Source: Pyrinomonadaceae bacterium (GTDB lineage: Bacteria; Acidobacteriota; Blastocatellia; Pyrinomonadales; Pyrinomonadaceae). From it: a stretch of 64,000 nucleotides of DNA. Each line of letters begins with the position of its first letter. Within the stretch, counting starts at the first letter, position 1. The notes under the pieces were generated by a model that was given only the letters and a program-made list of their open reading frames with translations, did not search any database and was not told where the DNA came from. Positions 9,470 through 19,313 of the stretch are shown piece by piece. The position numbers were made by a program, and so were the translations under genes. Location of the stretch: positions 1,736,001-1,800,000 of the forward strand of contig JANQRU010000004.1 of the NCBI GenBank assembly GCA_028284415.1, given 5' to 3'.

Positions 9470-9897
9470 CGTGTTTATTCTCTAATCGGTATTTAAAAAA
9501 AGAGGTTGGAATTAAGTCTTCCTATAATAATAACTTTTTGAAAAGTTGCAAAGGTTAATTGGGCGGGTCTGCGACAATCCGCACATTATTAATTTATCAC
9601 ACCCTGTGTTTTAGCATCAAGTGTTTTTTTATGTTTATAATTATTTGTTCTTTATTAAAAAACTTTGAAAGTCTCTGTTTAAGAGGCTGAAAAAGATGAT
9701 TTTCAAAAAGATTTACTAATTGCACATATAAAGATTAATTATTGATAAGTAAAATAAAAAAGTGATAAAATTCACATAGGCAAATACGCTTGCCTACCAA
9801 ATAGCTTAAAAAAGAAATTTAAAGTAATAATAAGGTAAACAGTCTATCCTGCCTTGCATGAGTTTTCTAAAAACCTCCGACGCAGACACCGTAGATA
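9470..9897. other. Divergent intergenic region upstream of mglB and yvcK
   Basis: A 428-base AT-rich spacer. The only structure I can point to is a 7-bp hairpin (TAGGCAA at 9777-9783 with TTGCCTA at 9790-9796), which lacks a T run. No RNA family or coding frame is recognised. Promoters for both flanking operons must lie here. Confidence 0.5.
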
Positions 9898-10947
9898 ATG
9901 AAAAATCATTTATTTTCACGAACATCCATTGGTTTAAACCTAGTTGCTATTGGTGGTGGCAATGGACTTTCTACGCTTTTGGAAGGATTGAAAAAATATG
10001 TTGGTAAGGAAGAAACCAAGCCGACTTGGTTAAAGACACTTTCGGCAATAGTCGCAGTTTCGGATGATGGTGGAAGTTCGGGCAGACTCAGAGACGAACT
10101 GCAAATTCTTCCTCCGGGCGATATTAGAAACTGTATGGTTGCTCTCTCGGAAGACTCGCTTTTGATGTCCAAACTTTTTCGCCATCGTTTCAGCGGCGAA
10201 GGCGAATTGGGCGGACATAGCTTCGGAAATCTATTTTTGGCAGCGCTTTCGGAAATAACTGGAGACTTTGCCGAAGCCGTTAAGCTTTCATCAGAAATTC
10301 TTGTAAGTAAAGGGCATATTTATCCTGCAACGATGGAGGATGTTCGTCTGATCGCTGAATTAGAAACGGGCGAAAGTATTCTGGGTGAAACGAATGTAGG
10401 AAAAGTTGGAAACCAAATAAAAAAACTTCGCCTCGAACCCGAAACCTGTCATCCTCTTCCTGAAGTTTTAGAGGCGATCGGAAAAGCAAACATACTCACA
10501 GTCGGTCCCGGTTCACTCTTTACAAGTTTGATTCCGCCAATTTTAGTTAAAGGAGTCGCCGAAGCTATTGCTGAATCCAAAGCCACAAAGATATTTATCT
10601 GCAATTTGATGACACAGCCTGGAGAAACGGAAGGTTTTTCCGCACGGAGACATTTGGAAATAGTTAAGAAACACATCCCGCAAATTGAATTTGATTATGT
10701 GATTGTTAATAATCACCCCATTAACAGCACGCAAGCCAGACGTTATGAAAATCAGGGAGCAAGGCAGATTGGTGTAGCCGATTCTATAACGCCACACACG
10801 ATTGAAGGTGCAGAGATAATCTACGGCAATCTTTTAGATGTGAATAAAAAAGTAAGACATCATCCTGATAAGTTGGCACAGGTCGTAATGTTATGTGCAT
10901 TAAGACAACCAAAAAGTAAAAGAACGAGAGAACTTGTAACCGTCTGA
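9898..10947 (+). CDS. yvcK: YvcK/GlmR family (CofD-like) regulatory protein
   Basis: A 349-residue member of the YvcK branch of the CofD fold. Visible hallmarks are AIGGGNGLSTLLEGLK near the N-terminus, VAVSDDGGSSGRLR (about 52-65), LPPGDIRNCMVALS, GGHSFGNLFLAAL and a C-terminal NNHPIN region. YvcK proteins bind UDP-GlcNAc and, in Bacillus, stimulate GlmS and are needed for cell-wall synthesis on gluconeogenic carbon. Its position directly before glmU, with glmS further along, fits that role closely. The spacing to glmU is 28 bases, so co-transcription is likely. Confidence 0.92.
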   Translation: MKNHLFSRTSIGLNLVAIGGGNGLSTLLEGLKKYVGKEETKPTWLKTLSAIVAVSDDGGSSGRLRDELQILPPGDIRNCMVALSEDSLLMSKLFRHRFSGEGELGGHSFGNLFLAALSEITGDFAEAVKLSSEILVSKGHIYPATMEDVRLIAELETGESILGETNVGKVGNQIKKLRLEPETCHPLPEVLEAIGKANILTVGPGSLFTSLIPPILVKGVAEAIAESKATKIFICNLMTQPGETEGFSARRHLEIVKKHIPQIEFDYVIVNNHPINSTQARRYENQGARQIGVADSITPHTIEGAEIIYGNLLDVNKKVRHHPDKLAQVVMLCALRQPKSKRTRELVTV

Positions 10948-10975
10948 TAATAAAAGTTTGATTCACTAAAAACAT

Positions 10976-12412
10976 ATGGAAGAAAGAATTAACGAGCAAA
11001 AATCACTTGATGTATTGGTTTTAGCAGCCGGTTTAGGCACTCGTATGCGTTCAAATTTGGCGAAGGTTTTACACGAACTAGATGGTCGTCCACTTATCAA
11101 TCACGTGTGCAGAACGGCTGCTGCTCTTGCACCTCGCAAGATTTATACGGTAATTGGTCATCAAGGTGAAGATGTCAAAGAAGCTGTTTTAGAAGAATTA
11201 AATGAAGAATACGCTGAATTCGTTTGGCAAAAAGAACAACTAGGTACGGGAGATGCTGTTAATTCTGCAAGAGAATATTTAGAAAATGAAAAATCCACAC
11301 TGCTGGTGCTTTCCGGCGATGTGCCGATGATAAAAGCCGAAACCTTAGCGGGTTTGGTTCAGCAACATCATAATCATCGCGGAAAAGGTGCGGCTTGCAC
11401 GATTTTGACCGTCCAGCTCGATGATCCGACAGGTTATGGCAGAATTGTCAGAGACGATGGCGGAATGTTTGACAAAATCGTTGAACAAAAAGACGGAACG
11501 GACGAAGAATTAAAGGTTAAGGAAATTAATTCCGGAATTTATTGCTTTGACACAAAAAAACTTTTTGAAACACTCTCAAAAGTTCAAAACAACAATGCTC
11601 AGGGCGAATATTATTTAACCGATGTCCCAAAACTTCTATCTGAAGCGGGTGAATCAGTTTCTCTATATAAACATAAAGATAAAAACGAAATCGAAGGCAT
11701 CAACAATCGCAAACAGCTTGCTGATATGGAAAAAGTCCTGCGTCGGCGAACGGTCAAAAAAATGATGCTTGATTATGGAGTTACATTTATTGATCCAAAA
11801 AACGTTTATATAAGTGCATCTGCAAGCATCGGACGCGATACAATTATCCATCCGAATGTAATTATTGAAGGCGAAACAAAAATCGGGGATGGATGTGTAG
11901 TTCGTTCAGGTACAAGAATCTCAAATTCAATAATTGGTCGCGGAGTTACAATCTTGGATAATTGCCTTATTACCGATGCTGAAGTCGGTGACAGATGCAA
12001 TGTGGGACCATTTGCACATCTTCGCCCAATGGCACGTATGGAAGAAGGTGCAAAAGTTGGTAATTTCGTCGAAATGAAAAAATCAGTCCTCGGTAGGAAC
12101 TCAAAGGCAAATCATCTCACCTACCTCGGCGATGCAACCATCGGTGAAAACTCAAACATCGGTGCCGGAACAATAACTTGCAATTATGACGGCAAAAACA
12201 AACATGCCACCGAAATCGGCAATGATGTAAAAATCGGCTCCGACACAATGCTCATCGCCCCAATAAAAGTAGGCGACGGAGCAGCAACAGGTGCAGGCAC
12301 AGTCGCAAACAAAGACATCCCTTCAAACAAATTAGCAGTTGGCTCACCTGCAAGATTTATCAAAACTCTTAATCAGGAAGAGGAAAATGAAGATACTTCA
12401 CAAGAAAATTAA
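10976..12412 (+). CDS. glmU: Bifunctional GlcN-1-P acetyltransferase / GlcNAc-1-P uridylyltransferase
   Basis: A 478-residue GlmU. The N-terminal uridylyltransferase has LAAGLGTRMRS (about residues 17-27), GTGDAV and LSGDVPM. A C-terminal left-handed beta-helix of hexapeptide repeats starts near residue 270 and carries the acetyltransferase segments NHLTYLGDA, NIGAGTITCNYDG and GSDTML. It makes UDP-GlcNAc for peptidoglycan and lipopolysaccharide. The 3' end overlaps by 26 bases the start of the first of four exported-protein genes that now separate it from glmS. Confidence 0.97.
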   Translation: MEERINEQKSLDVLVLAAGLGTRMRSNLAKVLHELDGRPLINHVCRTAAALAPRKIYTVIGHQGEDVKEAVLEELNEEYAEFVWQKEQLGTGDAVNSAREYLENEKSTLLVLSGDVPMIKAETLAGLVQQHHNHRGKGAACTILTVQLDDPTGYGRIVRDDGGMFDKIVEQKDGTDEELKVKEINSGIYCFDTKKLFETLSKVQNNNAQGEYYLTDVPKLLSEAGESVSLYKHKDKNEIEGINNRKQLADMEKVLRRRTVKKMMLDYGVTFIDPKNVYISASASIGRDTIIHPNVIIEGETKIGDGCVVRSGTRISNSIIGRGVTILDNCLITDAEVGDRCNVGPFAHLRPMARMEEGAKVGNFVEMKKSVLGRNSKANHLTYLGDATIGENSNIGAGTITCNYDGKNKHATEIGNDVKIGSDTMLIAPIKVGDGAATGAGTVANKDIPSNKLAVGSPARFIKTLNQEEENEDTSQEN

Positions 12413-13208
12413 CTATTCAATAATTTTAATTTTAGTTACTCTTATTTGTAGTGTTTCTGTTTTATCCCAAATCAATGTTCCAAGAGATAATACTCAATGT
12501 GCAAATGATACCGCCACAAAATTTGTTGCCTCAAAAATAAATATTAATGTTATTGATATAGACCTTAGAGATTTTTTGCTCCTTGTTGGAAGTAAAATAG
12601 ATTGCGTTTTTGTTGTAGATAACTCAGTAGAAAAGATAAAGATAAGTATTAATGAAAAAAATACTTCTTGGAAAAGTATTCTAAACAAAGTTTTTCAAAC
12701 AAATGGCTTAGGAATGATTGCCAAAGAAGGTATTTACAAAGCTAGTAAAATCTCTAAAGAAGCCAAAATATCATTTCTTTTTGTATCAACGAAAAAGCGG
12801 ATTGACTGTGAAACGAGTACACTTAGCTGTCATTCTGAGGAAAAGTTCTTAGACAATGATGAAAACGCTCTCTATACTGAATTCGTAAGATTAAAAAACT
12901 CACCCACTTCTGAATACAGGACTCGGATTAAAAAACAGAATCCCAATACCAGAATTGGAGTTGGCTACTCAAAAATAATGAGAAAAGTTGCTAAACATGT
13001 ATCTAAAAAAGGTGAGATTGAAGTTGATTGTAAAACAGGAACTTTAATTATTACAGATAAAAAAAAGAATTTGGATAAATTAGTGAGATTGGCTAAATCA
13101 TTCGATAAGCCAGAAAACTACTTGCTTTTTGAAAAAGACCGTAAATTCATAATAAAAAATTATTCTTTTTGCGGTAATACATATCGCTGTGATTTTATAA
13201 TTAGATGA
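12387..13208 (+). CDS. Exported secretin N-domain-like protein (paralogue A)
   Basis: A 273-residue exported protein. The signal peptide (MKILHKKINYS, hydrophobic core, cleavage after VLSQ) closely resembles those of the next three genes. An STN/secretin N0-like domain follows (about 50-110: DLRDFLLLVGSKIDC, VVDNSV, SWKSILNKVFQTNGLG), matching the PilQ pattern. A NolW/secretin N1-like segment lies about 195-250 (EIEVDCKTGTLIITD). No secretin barrel is present. I chose the ATG at 12387 over the longer frame at 12339, which would extend the glmU overlap and place charged residues before the signal peptide. The four-gene block lies between glmU and glmS. Domain calls are by pattern, not search. 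Confidence 0.72.
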   Translation: MKILHKKINYSIILILVTLICSVSVLSQINVPRDNTQCANDTATKFVASKININVIDIDLRDFLLLVGSKIDCVFVVDNSVEKIKISINEKNTSWKSILNKVFQTNGLGMIAKEGIYKASKISKEAKISFLFVSTKKRIDCETSTLSCHSEEKFLDNDENALYTEFVRLKNSPTSEYRTRIKKQNPNTRIGVGYSKIMRKVAKHVSKKGEIEVDCKTGTLIITDKKKNLDKLVRLAKSFDKPENYLLFEKDRKFIIKNYSFCGNTYRCDFIIR

Positions 13209-13225
13209 ACTGAGGAATAGAAAAA

Positions 13226-14185
13226 GTGATGCACAGAAAAGTCAAAATCTTACTCAGTTTAGTTTTACTTACAATATTTTGTGCTATTTCTGTGTTTTCA
13301 CAGCAAGATTCTGCAAATACTAATAAATTAACTTGGAGTTTTATTTCATTAGATGATTCAAAGTTTTCATCTATAGGATATGCAAAAAAGCAGGGTTCTG
13401 AAAAATTTATTCTTGATAAAAATTCTCAAAAATTTATTGAGTTACTCTCGGAATTTTCGTCAGAAATGGGTTCGGTTAAAATTGATAAAAAGAAACAATT
13501 AATCATTACTGATGAATTGAATAGAATTAAAACTATTGAAGAATTTATTAAAATTTTAGAAGATTCTCCACTAACTTTTGAGCAATTATTTTCTAGTAAA
13601 ACAGATGGGACAGGACTTTATACATTAGAAGTACAAAATCCAAACTTAGATACTACAATAGGATGCGGGACAGGCAGAGAAAAAGTTAGATGGCAAAAAC
13701 AACAGTCGAAAATTTTATTGTCAGTAGTTGAGAGATTTATCTCAGTCAAGGGAACACTTGAAATTAATGGAAGAAAAAAGAGTTTAATTGTTTCAGATAA
13801 CTGGAATCGTATTCTATTGATTAAACAGATTACAGAATTACTTGATAGAAAATTTTTGGAAGATATTCCTGAAACTAAACCAAATATAATATATGAAAAC
13901 GGTGTAGAAATAATTACTGATGTTTTACCAAGGGGAAGAGTTTCTACATATTCTGTAAAGATTAGAAGCGTCTCATTTTGTCCAAAAGTTAATAAATCAC
14001 TTTACCTTAACAACTTTAGAAAAATTGTTGCTAGACGACTTTCATACATCGGAAAAGTTGAAATTGATGATGTTGCTCAAGAAATGATAGTTATGGATTT
14101 TAGTTCAAATCTTAAATCTTTGAAAAAACTAATATTTTTTCTAGACAAAGAACAAGGTTGCAGAATTTTTGAAGAAAATAAATAA
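13226..14185 (+). CDS. Exported protein with three secretin N1-like repeats (paralogue B)
   Basis: A 319-residue exported protein whose leader (MHRKVKILLSLVLL..., ending VFSQ) is nearly the same as those of its neighbours. The mature part contains three segments with the NolW/secretin_N pattern, each ending in a strand, a D/S turn and a helix: about 65-110 (SVKIDKKKQLIITDELNR), 165-215 (TLEINGRKKSLIVSDNWNR) and 260-312 (KVEIDDVAQEMIVMDFSSN). No barrel domain. The frame opens at GTG 13226, immediately followed by ATG at 13229; GAGGA at 13212-13216 fits either. It follows gene A by 17 bases. Function unknown. Confidence 0.68.
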   Translation: MMHRKVKILLSLVLLTIFCAISVFSQQDSANTNKLTWSFISLDDSKFSSIGYAKKQGSEKFILDKNSQKFIELLSEFSSEMGSVKIDKKKQLIITDELNRIKTIEEFIKILEDSPLTFEQLFSSKTDGTGLYTLEVQNPNLDTTIGCGTGREKVRWQKQQSKILLSVVERFISVKGTLEINGRKKSLIVSDNWNRILLIKQITELLDRKFLEDIPETKPNIIYENGVEIITDVLPRGRVSTYSVKIRSVSFCPKVNKSLYLNNFRKIVARRLSYIGKVEIDDVAQEMIVMDFSSNLKSLKKLIFFLDKEQGCRIFEENK

Positions 14186-14193
14186 AGAAGATT

Positions 14194-14226
14194 ATGTATG
14201 GAATTGTTGTATATTTTGAAAATAAG
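14194..14226 (+). repeat. Diverged copy of the glmS 5' end
   Basis: Thirty-three bases match the first 33 bases of glmS at 16286-16318 with six differences, four of which change amino acids, including catalytic Cys2 to Tyr. It lies 2.1 kb upstream of the intact start and supplies the start codon of paralogue C. Confidence 0.75.
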
Positions 14227-15255
14227 CGAATACTTCACAGGAAAACTAAACTCTCGATCTGTTTGGTTTTGTTAGCATTACTTTGTAGTGTAAGTGTTTT
14301 TTCGCAAGAAGATAAATGTATCGGATTGCAAAAGTTGATTGATAAAACTTACAACTTCAAACCCTCGAAACTCACAGATGCACAACAAACCGCCAAATCT
14401 GCTGAGATGGATGTTGTTTGGAATAAGGTTAAAGCAAACAAAGAAAAATTAGTACCGTGCTTAAAAAAAGAGATGAACAAAACTAATGCAAATAATTTCT
14501 TTGTTTTTGATGCGGCTAATCTTCTTTTTAGTTTAGATAAATCTGATAATACTAAGAAAATTCTCCTAGAATCCTATGAAAAGGTGGATTTGGAGGACAT
14601 TGATCCAGCATATTGGATACGAGTAGTCGGAGCATTGGGATTTGAAGGGTTTGATACAACAAAGGCTGCTGAAAACTGGTTAAAAAGTTCGGTTGATGGG
14701 TACTACTTACCACAACATGGAACACGCAAAGTTACGAAATTTATTGGCTCGTTAGCAATTTACGGTAGTATGGATGAAAAGCTTGCTACTCCTGCATTAG
14801 CAAAAATTGCTTCCGATGAAAAACATTCTGCGAGGGAAACCGCAATTATTCTTTTAATGTTACAAGCTATTCCAGAATCATTTGAAAGACTGAAAAGTCT
14901 GAATACAAACGGACTTTCGGAAGCTAACAAAGTGGCGATTAAAAAATTCTTGGAAAATCCCAAAATTATAAAAGCAAGAGAAGGAAAACCGAAAACAACC
15001 CGTAAAGAATTTTTAATTGCTTTTAAGGAACTCTCAGAACAAAAGCCTGATAAGTTTATTGAATTAACAATTGATGTTACTGACGGAGAAAAAGATGTTG
15101 TCGCCGTGATGAAACAAGAGGACATTCCTTTAATCAGAAAGGCTCGAAGATATTTTGCCGCTATGGCAACCCCTCATACACTAGAGTGGTATCAAAGTTT
15201 TACAAATATATTGACGACAATGATTAAAAAATCTGAAACAGAGATACAGAAATAA
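14194..15255 (+). CDS. Exported helical protein whose start derives from glmS (paralogue C)
   Basis: A 353-residue protein. The first 11 codons (MYGIVVYFENK) match the first 11 codons of glmS ([11 protein letters not shown]) at 27 of 33 bases. They are followed by RILHRKTK and the same hydrophobic leader as the neighbouring genes (SVFSQ cleavage). There is no other ATG, GTG or TTG in frame before the leader, so the glmS-derived start is apparently used, giving an N-terminal extension before the signal peptide. The mature part is Lys-rich and alpha-helical, loosely HEAT-like, unlike the secretin-N-like neighbours. Whether export tolerates the extension is unknown. Confidence 0.66.
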   Translation: MYGIVVYFENKRILHRKTKLSICLVLLALLCSVSVFSQEDKCIGLQKLIDKTYNFKPSKLTDAQQTAKSAEMDVVWNKVKANKEKLVPCLKKEMNKTNANNFFVFDAANLLFSLDKSDNTKKILLESYEKVDLEDIDPAYWIRVVGALGFEGFDTTKAAENWLKSSVDGYYLPQHGTRKVTKFIGSLAIYGSMDEKLATPALAKIASDEKHSARETAIILLMLQAIPESFERLKSLNTNGLSEANKVAIKKFLENPKIIKAREGKPKTTRKEFLIAFKELSEQKPDKFIELTIDVTDGEKDVVAVMKQEDIPLIRKARRYFAAMATPHTLEWYQSFTNILTTMIKKSETEIQK

Positions 15256-15263
15256 AAAGCTTA

Positions 15264-16280
15264 ATGGAAAAACTCAAAATCACAATTAGTTTAGTTTTAC
15301 TAGCACTTTTTTGTAGCATTTCTGTGTTTTCAATAGATACAGTAACAAGGCAAGAAAACAGTGGCTGTGAGTGTGAGCAAATATCTAAGATTAAGGATGT
15401 AAACCTTGATTTTGAGTTTAAGGATGCCAACATAAGAGACATATTAAATTACATATCTAGTAAAACAGGTCTTACATTTGTAGTTGACCAATCGGTTAAA
15501 GAATTGCCAACAACTATTCATATCAAAAAGATATCTTGGAAAGAGGCTCTTGATGGAATTCTTAAAATAAATAATCTGAGTTTAATAGTTAAATGTCCAA
15601 TTCTTAGAGTAGCTGGAGTTGAAGAAGTTAAGGAATATGAGGGTTGTGAATTTTCTGTCGAGATAATTGAAGGAGAAGATTACTACACAAAGTTTATAAA
15701 AATTGATGAAAGTAATTTAACGGCTTATGATTTTTTAACGCAAAGTGGAATATATAAGTTAGTTGAAAAGGAAAATGGTGGATTGGACATTGTAATTGAC
15801 AAACCTTCCAAATTTCAAAAGTTACTTCCAAAGCTATTACCTAGTGTTACTTCAATCAAAACTGATGAAAGAGGTAAGTATTTAATTGTCTCAGGCAGTA
15901 AAAATCAGCTAAAACTTTTTGAGAAGTTTATAGACACTCTAAAGAAAGTAAAAATAAAGAAAAGGCGAATGTGTGCTTTGCGGGCAGGGGTTGTTGAAGC
16001 TCTTAAAAAGTCTAAAGAAGAAAGTAAAATTGTTACAGAATATATACAAACTCAGAATATCTTTTCCATTAGAAGGTTTGAAGTTGAAAACGAATCAAAA
16101 TCACGAAAAAATTGGGCTGAGAAGCAAGAGAAATTAGCAAGAATCATTTTGAATGATTTGAATGCTGAAATTAGGATGCTCAACCTTGGTATAGAAGTTA
16201 CAACAACCAAAAGAAGAATGAGATTTGTAAAGAATATTATTGCATTGTTTGATAAACAAATTTTAGTAGAAGAAGAATAA
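15264..16280 (+). CDS. Exported secretin N-domain-like protein (paralogue D)
   Basis: A 338-residue exported protein with the shared leader ([14 protein letters not shown]). An STN/secretin N0-like domain lies at about residues 47-115 ([43 protein letters not shown]). A second N1-like region is at about 175-235 ([15 protein letters not shown]), and a third is suggested near the C-terminus ([17 protein letters not shown]). No barrel domain. It starts 8 bases after paralogue C and ends 5 bases before the glmS ATG, so it is inside the glm transcription unit. Function unknown; periplasmic by prediction. Confidence 0.7.
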   Translation: MEKLKITISLVLLALFCSISVFSIDTVTRQENSGCECEQISKIKDVNLDFEFKDANIRDILNYISSKTGLTFVVDQSVKELPTTIHIKKISWKEALDGILKINNLSLIVKCPILRVAGVEEVKEYEGCEFSVEIIEGEDYYTKFIKIDESNLTAYDFLTQSGIYKLVEKENGGLDIVIDKPSKFQKLLPKLLPSVTSIKTDERGKYLIVSGSKNQLKLFEKFIDTLKKVKIKKRRMCALRAGVVEALKKSKEESKIVTEYIQTQNIFSIRRFEVENESKSRKNWAEKQEKLARIILNDLNAEIRMLNLGIEVTTTKRRMRFVKNIIALFDKQILVEEE

Positions 16281-16285
16281 AAATT

Positions 16286-18148
16286 ATGTGTGGAATTGTT
16301 GGATACGTTGGAAATAAACAGGTTGTGCCTTTGATTATCGAAGGCTTACGCAAATTGGAATATCGCGGATATGATTCTGCGGGGATTGCGGTTGTTGATG
16401 AAGAGAATGAACTTTCGCTGAGGCGTGCGGAAGGGAAATTGCGGAATTTGGAAGAGGCGATTCGCTTGAATCCTTTGGAAGGGAATTACGGAATTGGGCA
16501 TACGCGTTGGGCGACTCACGGGCGACCTACCGAAGAAAATGCTCACCCGCACCGCGATCAATCGGGCAAGATAGTTGTCGTTCATAACGGCATTATCGAA
16601 AATTATTTGCAGTTGAAAGAACGTCTTGCCGAACTTGGAAGTGAGTTCAAGACCGAAACTGATACGGAAGTCGTCGCACATTTGATCGGGCATTACAAAG
16701 AAACAGAAAATCTTTCGCTCGAAGAAGCCGTCCAGAAAGCTGTTAAAGAATTACGCGGAATTTTTGCACTTTCGATAATTTCGGTTGACGAACCCGACAC
16801 AATCATCGCCGTTCGTGAAGGTCCGCCGGTCGTAATCGGTTTGGGTGATGGTGAATTCTTTGTGGCATCGGACATTCCGGCAATCTTACAACATACAAGA
16901 GATGTTTTTTATCTTGGCGAAAAAGAGATTGCGATTTTAACAAAAGACTCGGTTCGCGTAACAGATTTCGACGGAAATGTTGTCGAACCGAAACAGCAAC
17001 GCATTACTTGGGATCCGATCATGGCGGAAAAAGGCGGCTTTAAGCACTTTATGCTCAAGGAAATATACGAACAGCCGCGAGCCGTTCGTGATACTGTCCA
17101 AGGTCGCGTTTCGCTAGACGATGGAAAGGTTTATTTGGACGAAATGGATATTTCCGAGGATGAATTTAAGAACTTAACTTCAATAAAAATTGCGGCTTGC
17201 GGAACGAGTTGGCACGCAGGGATTGCTGGAAAATATATGCTCGAAGAATTGGCACGCGTTCCGGTCGAGGTTGATTACGCATCGGAATTTCGCTATCGCA
17301 ATCCGGTTTTGCGTGAAACCGATTTGCTCATCGTTATTTCGCAATCAGGCGAAACCGCTGACACGATCGCGGCAATGCGTGAAGCCAAAGAATCGGGCTG
17401 CAAGGTTCTGGCGATTTGTAACGTGCAAGGTTCGATGATTACACGCGAAGCCGAAGGCACAATTTTAACGCACGCAGGTCCTGAAATTGGTGTTGCTTCA
17501 ACTAAGGCTTTCACATCGCAGATGATAGCGATTTACCTTTTCGCACTCTATTTGGGACAGCTTCGCGGTAAGATAAATGAAGAACAAGCTAAACATCACG
17601 CCCAAGAATTAGCAGAATTACCGCTGAAAATAGAGCATCTTTTAGGCGAAGCGGATGACATTGAAGAGATGTCAAAAGAATTTTTCCGTTCGCAAGATTT
17701 CTTATATCTCGGACGCGGAATTAATTTCCCAATTGCTCTCGAAGGAGCTCTGAAACTCAAAGAAATCAGTTACATACACGCCGAGGGTTATCCCGCAGGC
17801 GAAATGAAGCACGGTCCAAATGCTTTGATTGATGAAAAATTGCCCGTCGTGATCGTCAACACACGCGAGGAAGGTAATGAAGCAAGCGAATTGCGTTATG
17901 AAAAAACTCATTCAAACATTGTCGAAGTAAAATCCCGTGATGGCATAATCTTGTCGGTCTTAACTGAAGGTGATGAGATGAGTTCGGTCGTTTCAGACTT
18001 TGTTATTGAAATCCCTGAAACAAACGATTTACTTGCACCGATTTTATCAGTTGTTCCATTGCAACTGCTCGCATATCACATCGCCGTGCGTCGTGGATGC
18101 GATGTAGATCAGCCGAGAAATTTGGCAAAATCTGTGACAGTAGAATAG
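16286..18148 (+). CDS. glmS: Glutamine-fructose-6-phosphate aminotransferase (isomerising)
   Basis: A 620-residue GlmS of the usual length. The class II glutamine amidotransferase domain starts with the catalytic Cys2 ([11 protein letters not shown]) and has the GHTRWATHG and NGIIENY motifs. Two SIS sugar-isomerase domains follow ([18 protein letters not shown]-like [11 protein letters not shown]), and the C-terminus reads [13 protein letters not shown]. It makes glucosamine-6-phosphate, the first step to UDP-GlcNAc, and so joins GlmU and YvcK in this cluster. Only five bases separate it from the preceding gene, so there is no room for a glmS ribozyme. A terminator follows. Confidence 0.97.
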   Translation: MCGIVGYVGNKQVVPLIIEGLRKLEYRGYDSAGIAVVDEENELSLRRAEGKLRNLEEAIRLNPLEGNYGIGHTRWATHGRPTEENAHPHRDQSGKIVVVHNGIIENYLQLKERLAELGSEFKTETDTEVVAHLIGHYKETENLSLEEAVQKAVKELRGIFALSIISVDEPDTIIAVREGPPVVIGLGDGEFFVASDIPAILQHTRDVFYLGEKEIAILTKDSVRVTDFDGNVVEPKQQRITWDPIMAEKGGFKHFMLKEIYEQPRAVRDTVQGRVSLDDGKVYLDEMDISEDEFKNLTSIKIAACGTSWHAGIAGKYMLEELARVPVEVDYASEFRYRNPVLRETDLLIVISQSGETADTIAAMREAKESGCKVLAICNVQGSMITREAEGTILTHAGPEIGVASTKAFTSQMIAIYLFALYLGQLRGKINEEQAKHHAQELAELPLKIEHLLGEADDIEEMSKEFFRSQDFLYLGRGINFPIALEGALKLKEISYIHAEGYPAGEMKHGPNALIDEKLPVVIVNTREEGNEASELRYEKTHSNIVEVKSRDGIILSVLTEGDEMSSVVSDFVIEIPETNDLLAPILSVVPLQLLAYHIAVRRGCDVDQPRNLAKSVTVE

Positions 18149-18168
18149 TTTAATTTTGTTTAAGATAA

Positions 18169-18208
18169 ATTGCATGAACACTCTATTGTGAATGTTCATG
18201 CAATTTTG
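18169..18208 (+). terminator. Intrinsic terminator after glmS
   Basis: A 12-bp perfect inverted repeat (ATTGCATGAACA at 18169-18180 with TGTTCATGCAAT at 18193-18204) runs into TTTT. It closes the yvcK-glmU-glmS unit. Confidence 0.85.
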
Positions 18209-18222
18209 TAGTTTTAAAGATA

Positions 18223-19185
18223 ATGAAAGCATTACGTTTTGAAAATAATCAGTTGAATTTAGATGAAATTGAAAAGCCTTTTCGGGAAGATGAAGCTTTA
18301 ATTCGAGTCTTAAAATCGGGAATTTGTAACACGGATGTTGAAATTGTCCGTGGTTATGCGGGATTTGAAGGAACGATTGGACACGAATTTATTGGAGTTG
18401 TCGAAGAATCAAAAGATTCGCCCGAGTTGGTTGGCAAAAGAGTTATTGGCGAGATAAACGCGGGTTGTGGGATTTGTTTTCGTTGCAAAGCCGATGATTC
18501 GAGGCATTGTGAAAACCGCACTGTTTTAGGAATCATCAGTAGGGACGGTTGCCATGCAGAGTTTTTGACTTTGCCAACGAGAAATCTTTTGCAAGTTCCC
18601 GACGAGGTTTCAAATGACCAAGCCGTTTTTGCAGAACCTTTAGCGGCGGCATACGGGATTTTGGAACAGGTGGAGATTTTGCCTGAAACAAAGGTTGCGG
18701 TTATCGGCGACGGCAAGCTCGGAATTTTATGTGCGTGGAGTTTGGCTTTGAAAAGTGACAACTTAAAACTTATTGGCAAGCATCAAAATAAATTAACAAC
18801 AGTAGAAAAAGGCAATGTCGAAGGCGTTTTGCTTGAAAATGCGAAAAAGCTGAACGGACAAATGGATGTGGTTGTAGAGGCGTCGGGTTCGGAAAGCGGT
18901 TTTGCAACAGCTCTGGATTTATTAAAGCCACGCGGGAAATTGGTTTTGAAGTCAACATTTCAGGGGAAACCGACTTGGGAAGCGTGGCGTGTTGTTGTCA
19001 ATGAAATCACGATTGTCGGTTCGCGTTGCGGAATGTTTTCACCCGCTTTGGACATTTTAAAGGCAGGTAAAGTAGATGTCGAAAGTCTTATTTCAGAAGA
19101 ATTTTCGCTTTCAGATGGTGTAAAAGCAATGGAAAAAGCGATGGAAAAAGGTGTTATGAAAGTTTTACTTAATATGGATTCATAA
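18223..19185 (+). CDS. Zinc-dependent medium-chain alcohol dehydrogenase
   Basis: A 320-residue MDR-family dehydrogenase. Catalytic zinc ligands are visible as C35 (SGICNTD), H54 in GHE and E138 in AEPL. Structural zinc cysteines are C82, C85, C88 and C96. The nucleotide-binding GDGKLG is at residues 162-167. The protein is shorter than the usual 340-350 residues because the Rossmann part is compact. It oxidises or reduces an alcohol or polyol with NAD(P); the substrate cannot be told. It is a single gene between the glmS terminator and htrA. Confidence 0.9.
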   Translation: MKALRFENNQLNLDEIEKPFREDEALIRVLKSGICNTDVEIVRGYAGFEGTIGHEFIGVVEESKDSPELVGKRVIGEINAGCGICFRCKADDSRHCENRTVLGIISRDGCHAEFLTLPTRNLLQVPDEVSNDQAVFAEPLAAAYGILEQVEILPETKVAVIGDGKLGILCAWSLALKSDNLKLIGKHQNKLTTVEKGNVEGVLLENAKKLNGQMDVVVEASGSESGFATALDLLKPRGKLVLKSTFQGKPTWEAWRVVVNEITIVGSRCGMFSPALDILKAGKVDVESLISEEFSLSDGVKAMEKAMEKGVMKVLLNMDS

Positions 19186-19313
19186 ATCTTAATAATAACC
19201 TTTTAACCTTCTGCATCGTAAAAATTTCATTGTCAATTAGTGGGCTGCAATCTATACTTTAACTTTAAGAGGTATTTGCTGCCGACAAAAAAGAATTAAA
19301 TGGAGAATCGGTT

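Noticed and set aside
9777..9796. Hairpin upstream of yvcK as an RNA regulator
   Set aside because: Only 7 bp, no T run, no recognised family; likely chance in AT-rich sequence.
16281..16285. A glmS ribozyme upstream of glmS
   Set aside because: Only five bases separate glmS from the preceding gene, and no ribozyme sequence precedes them.
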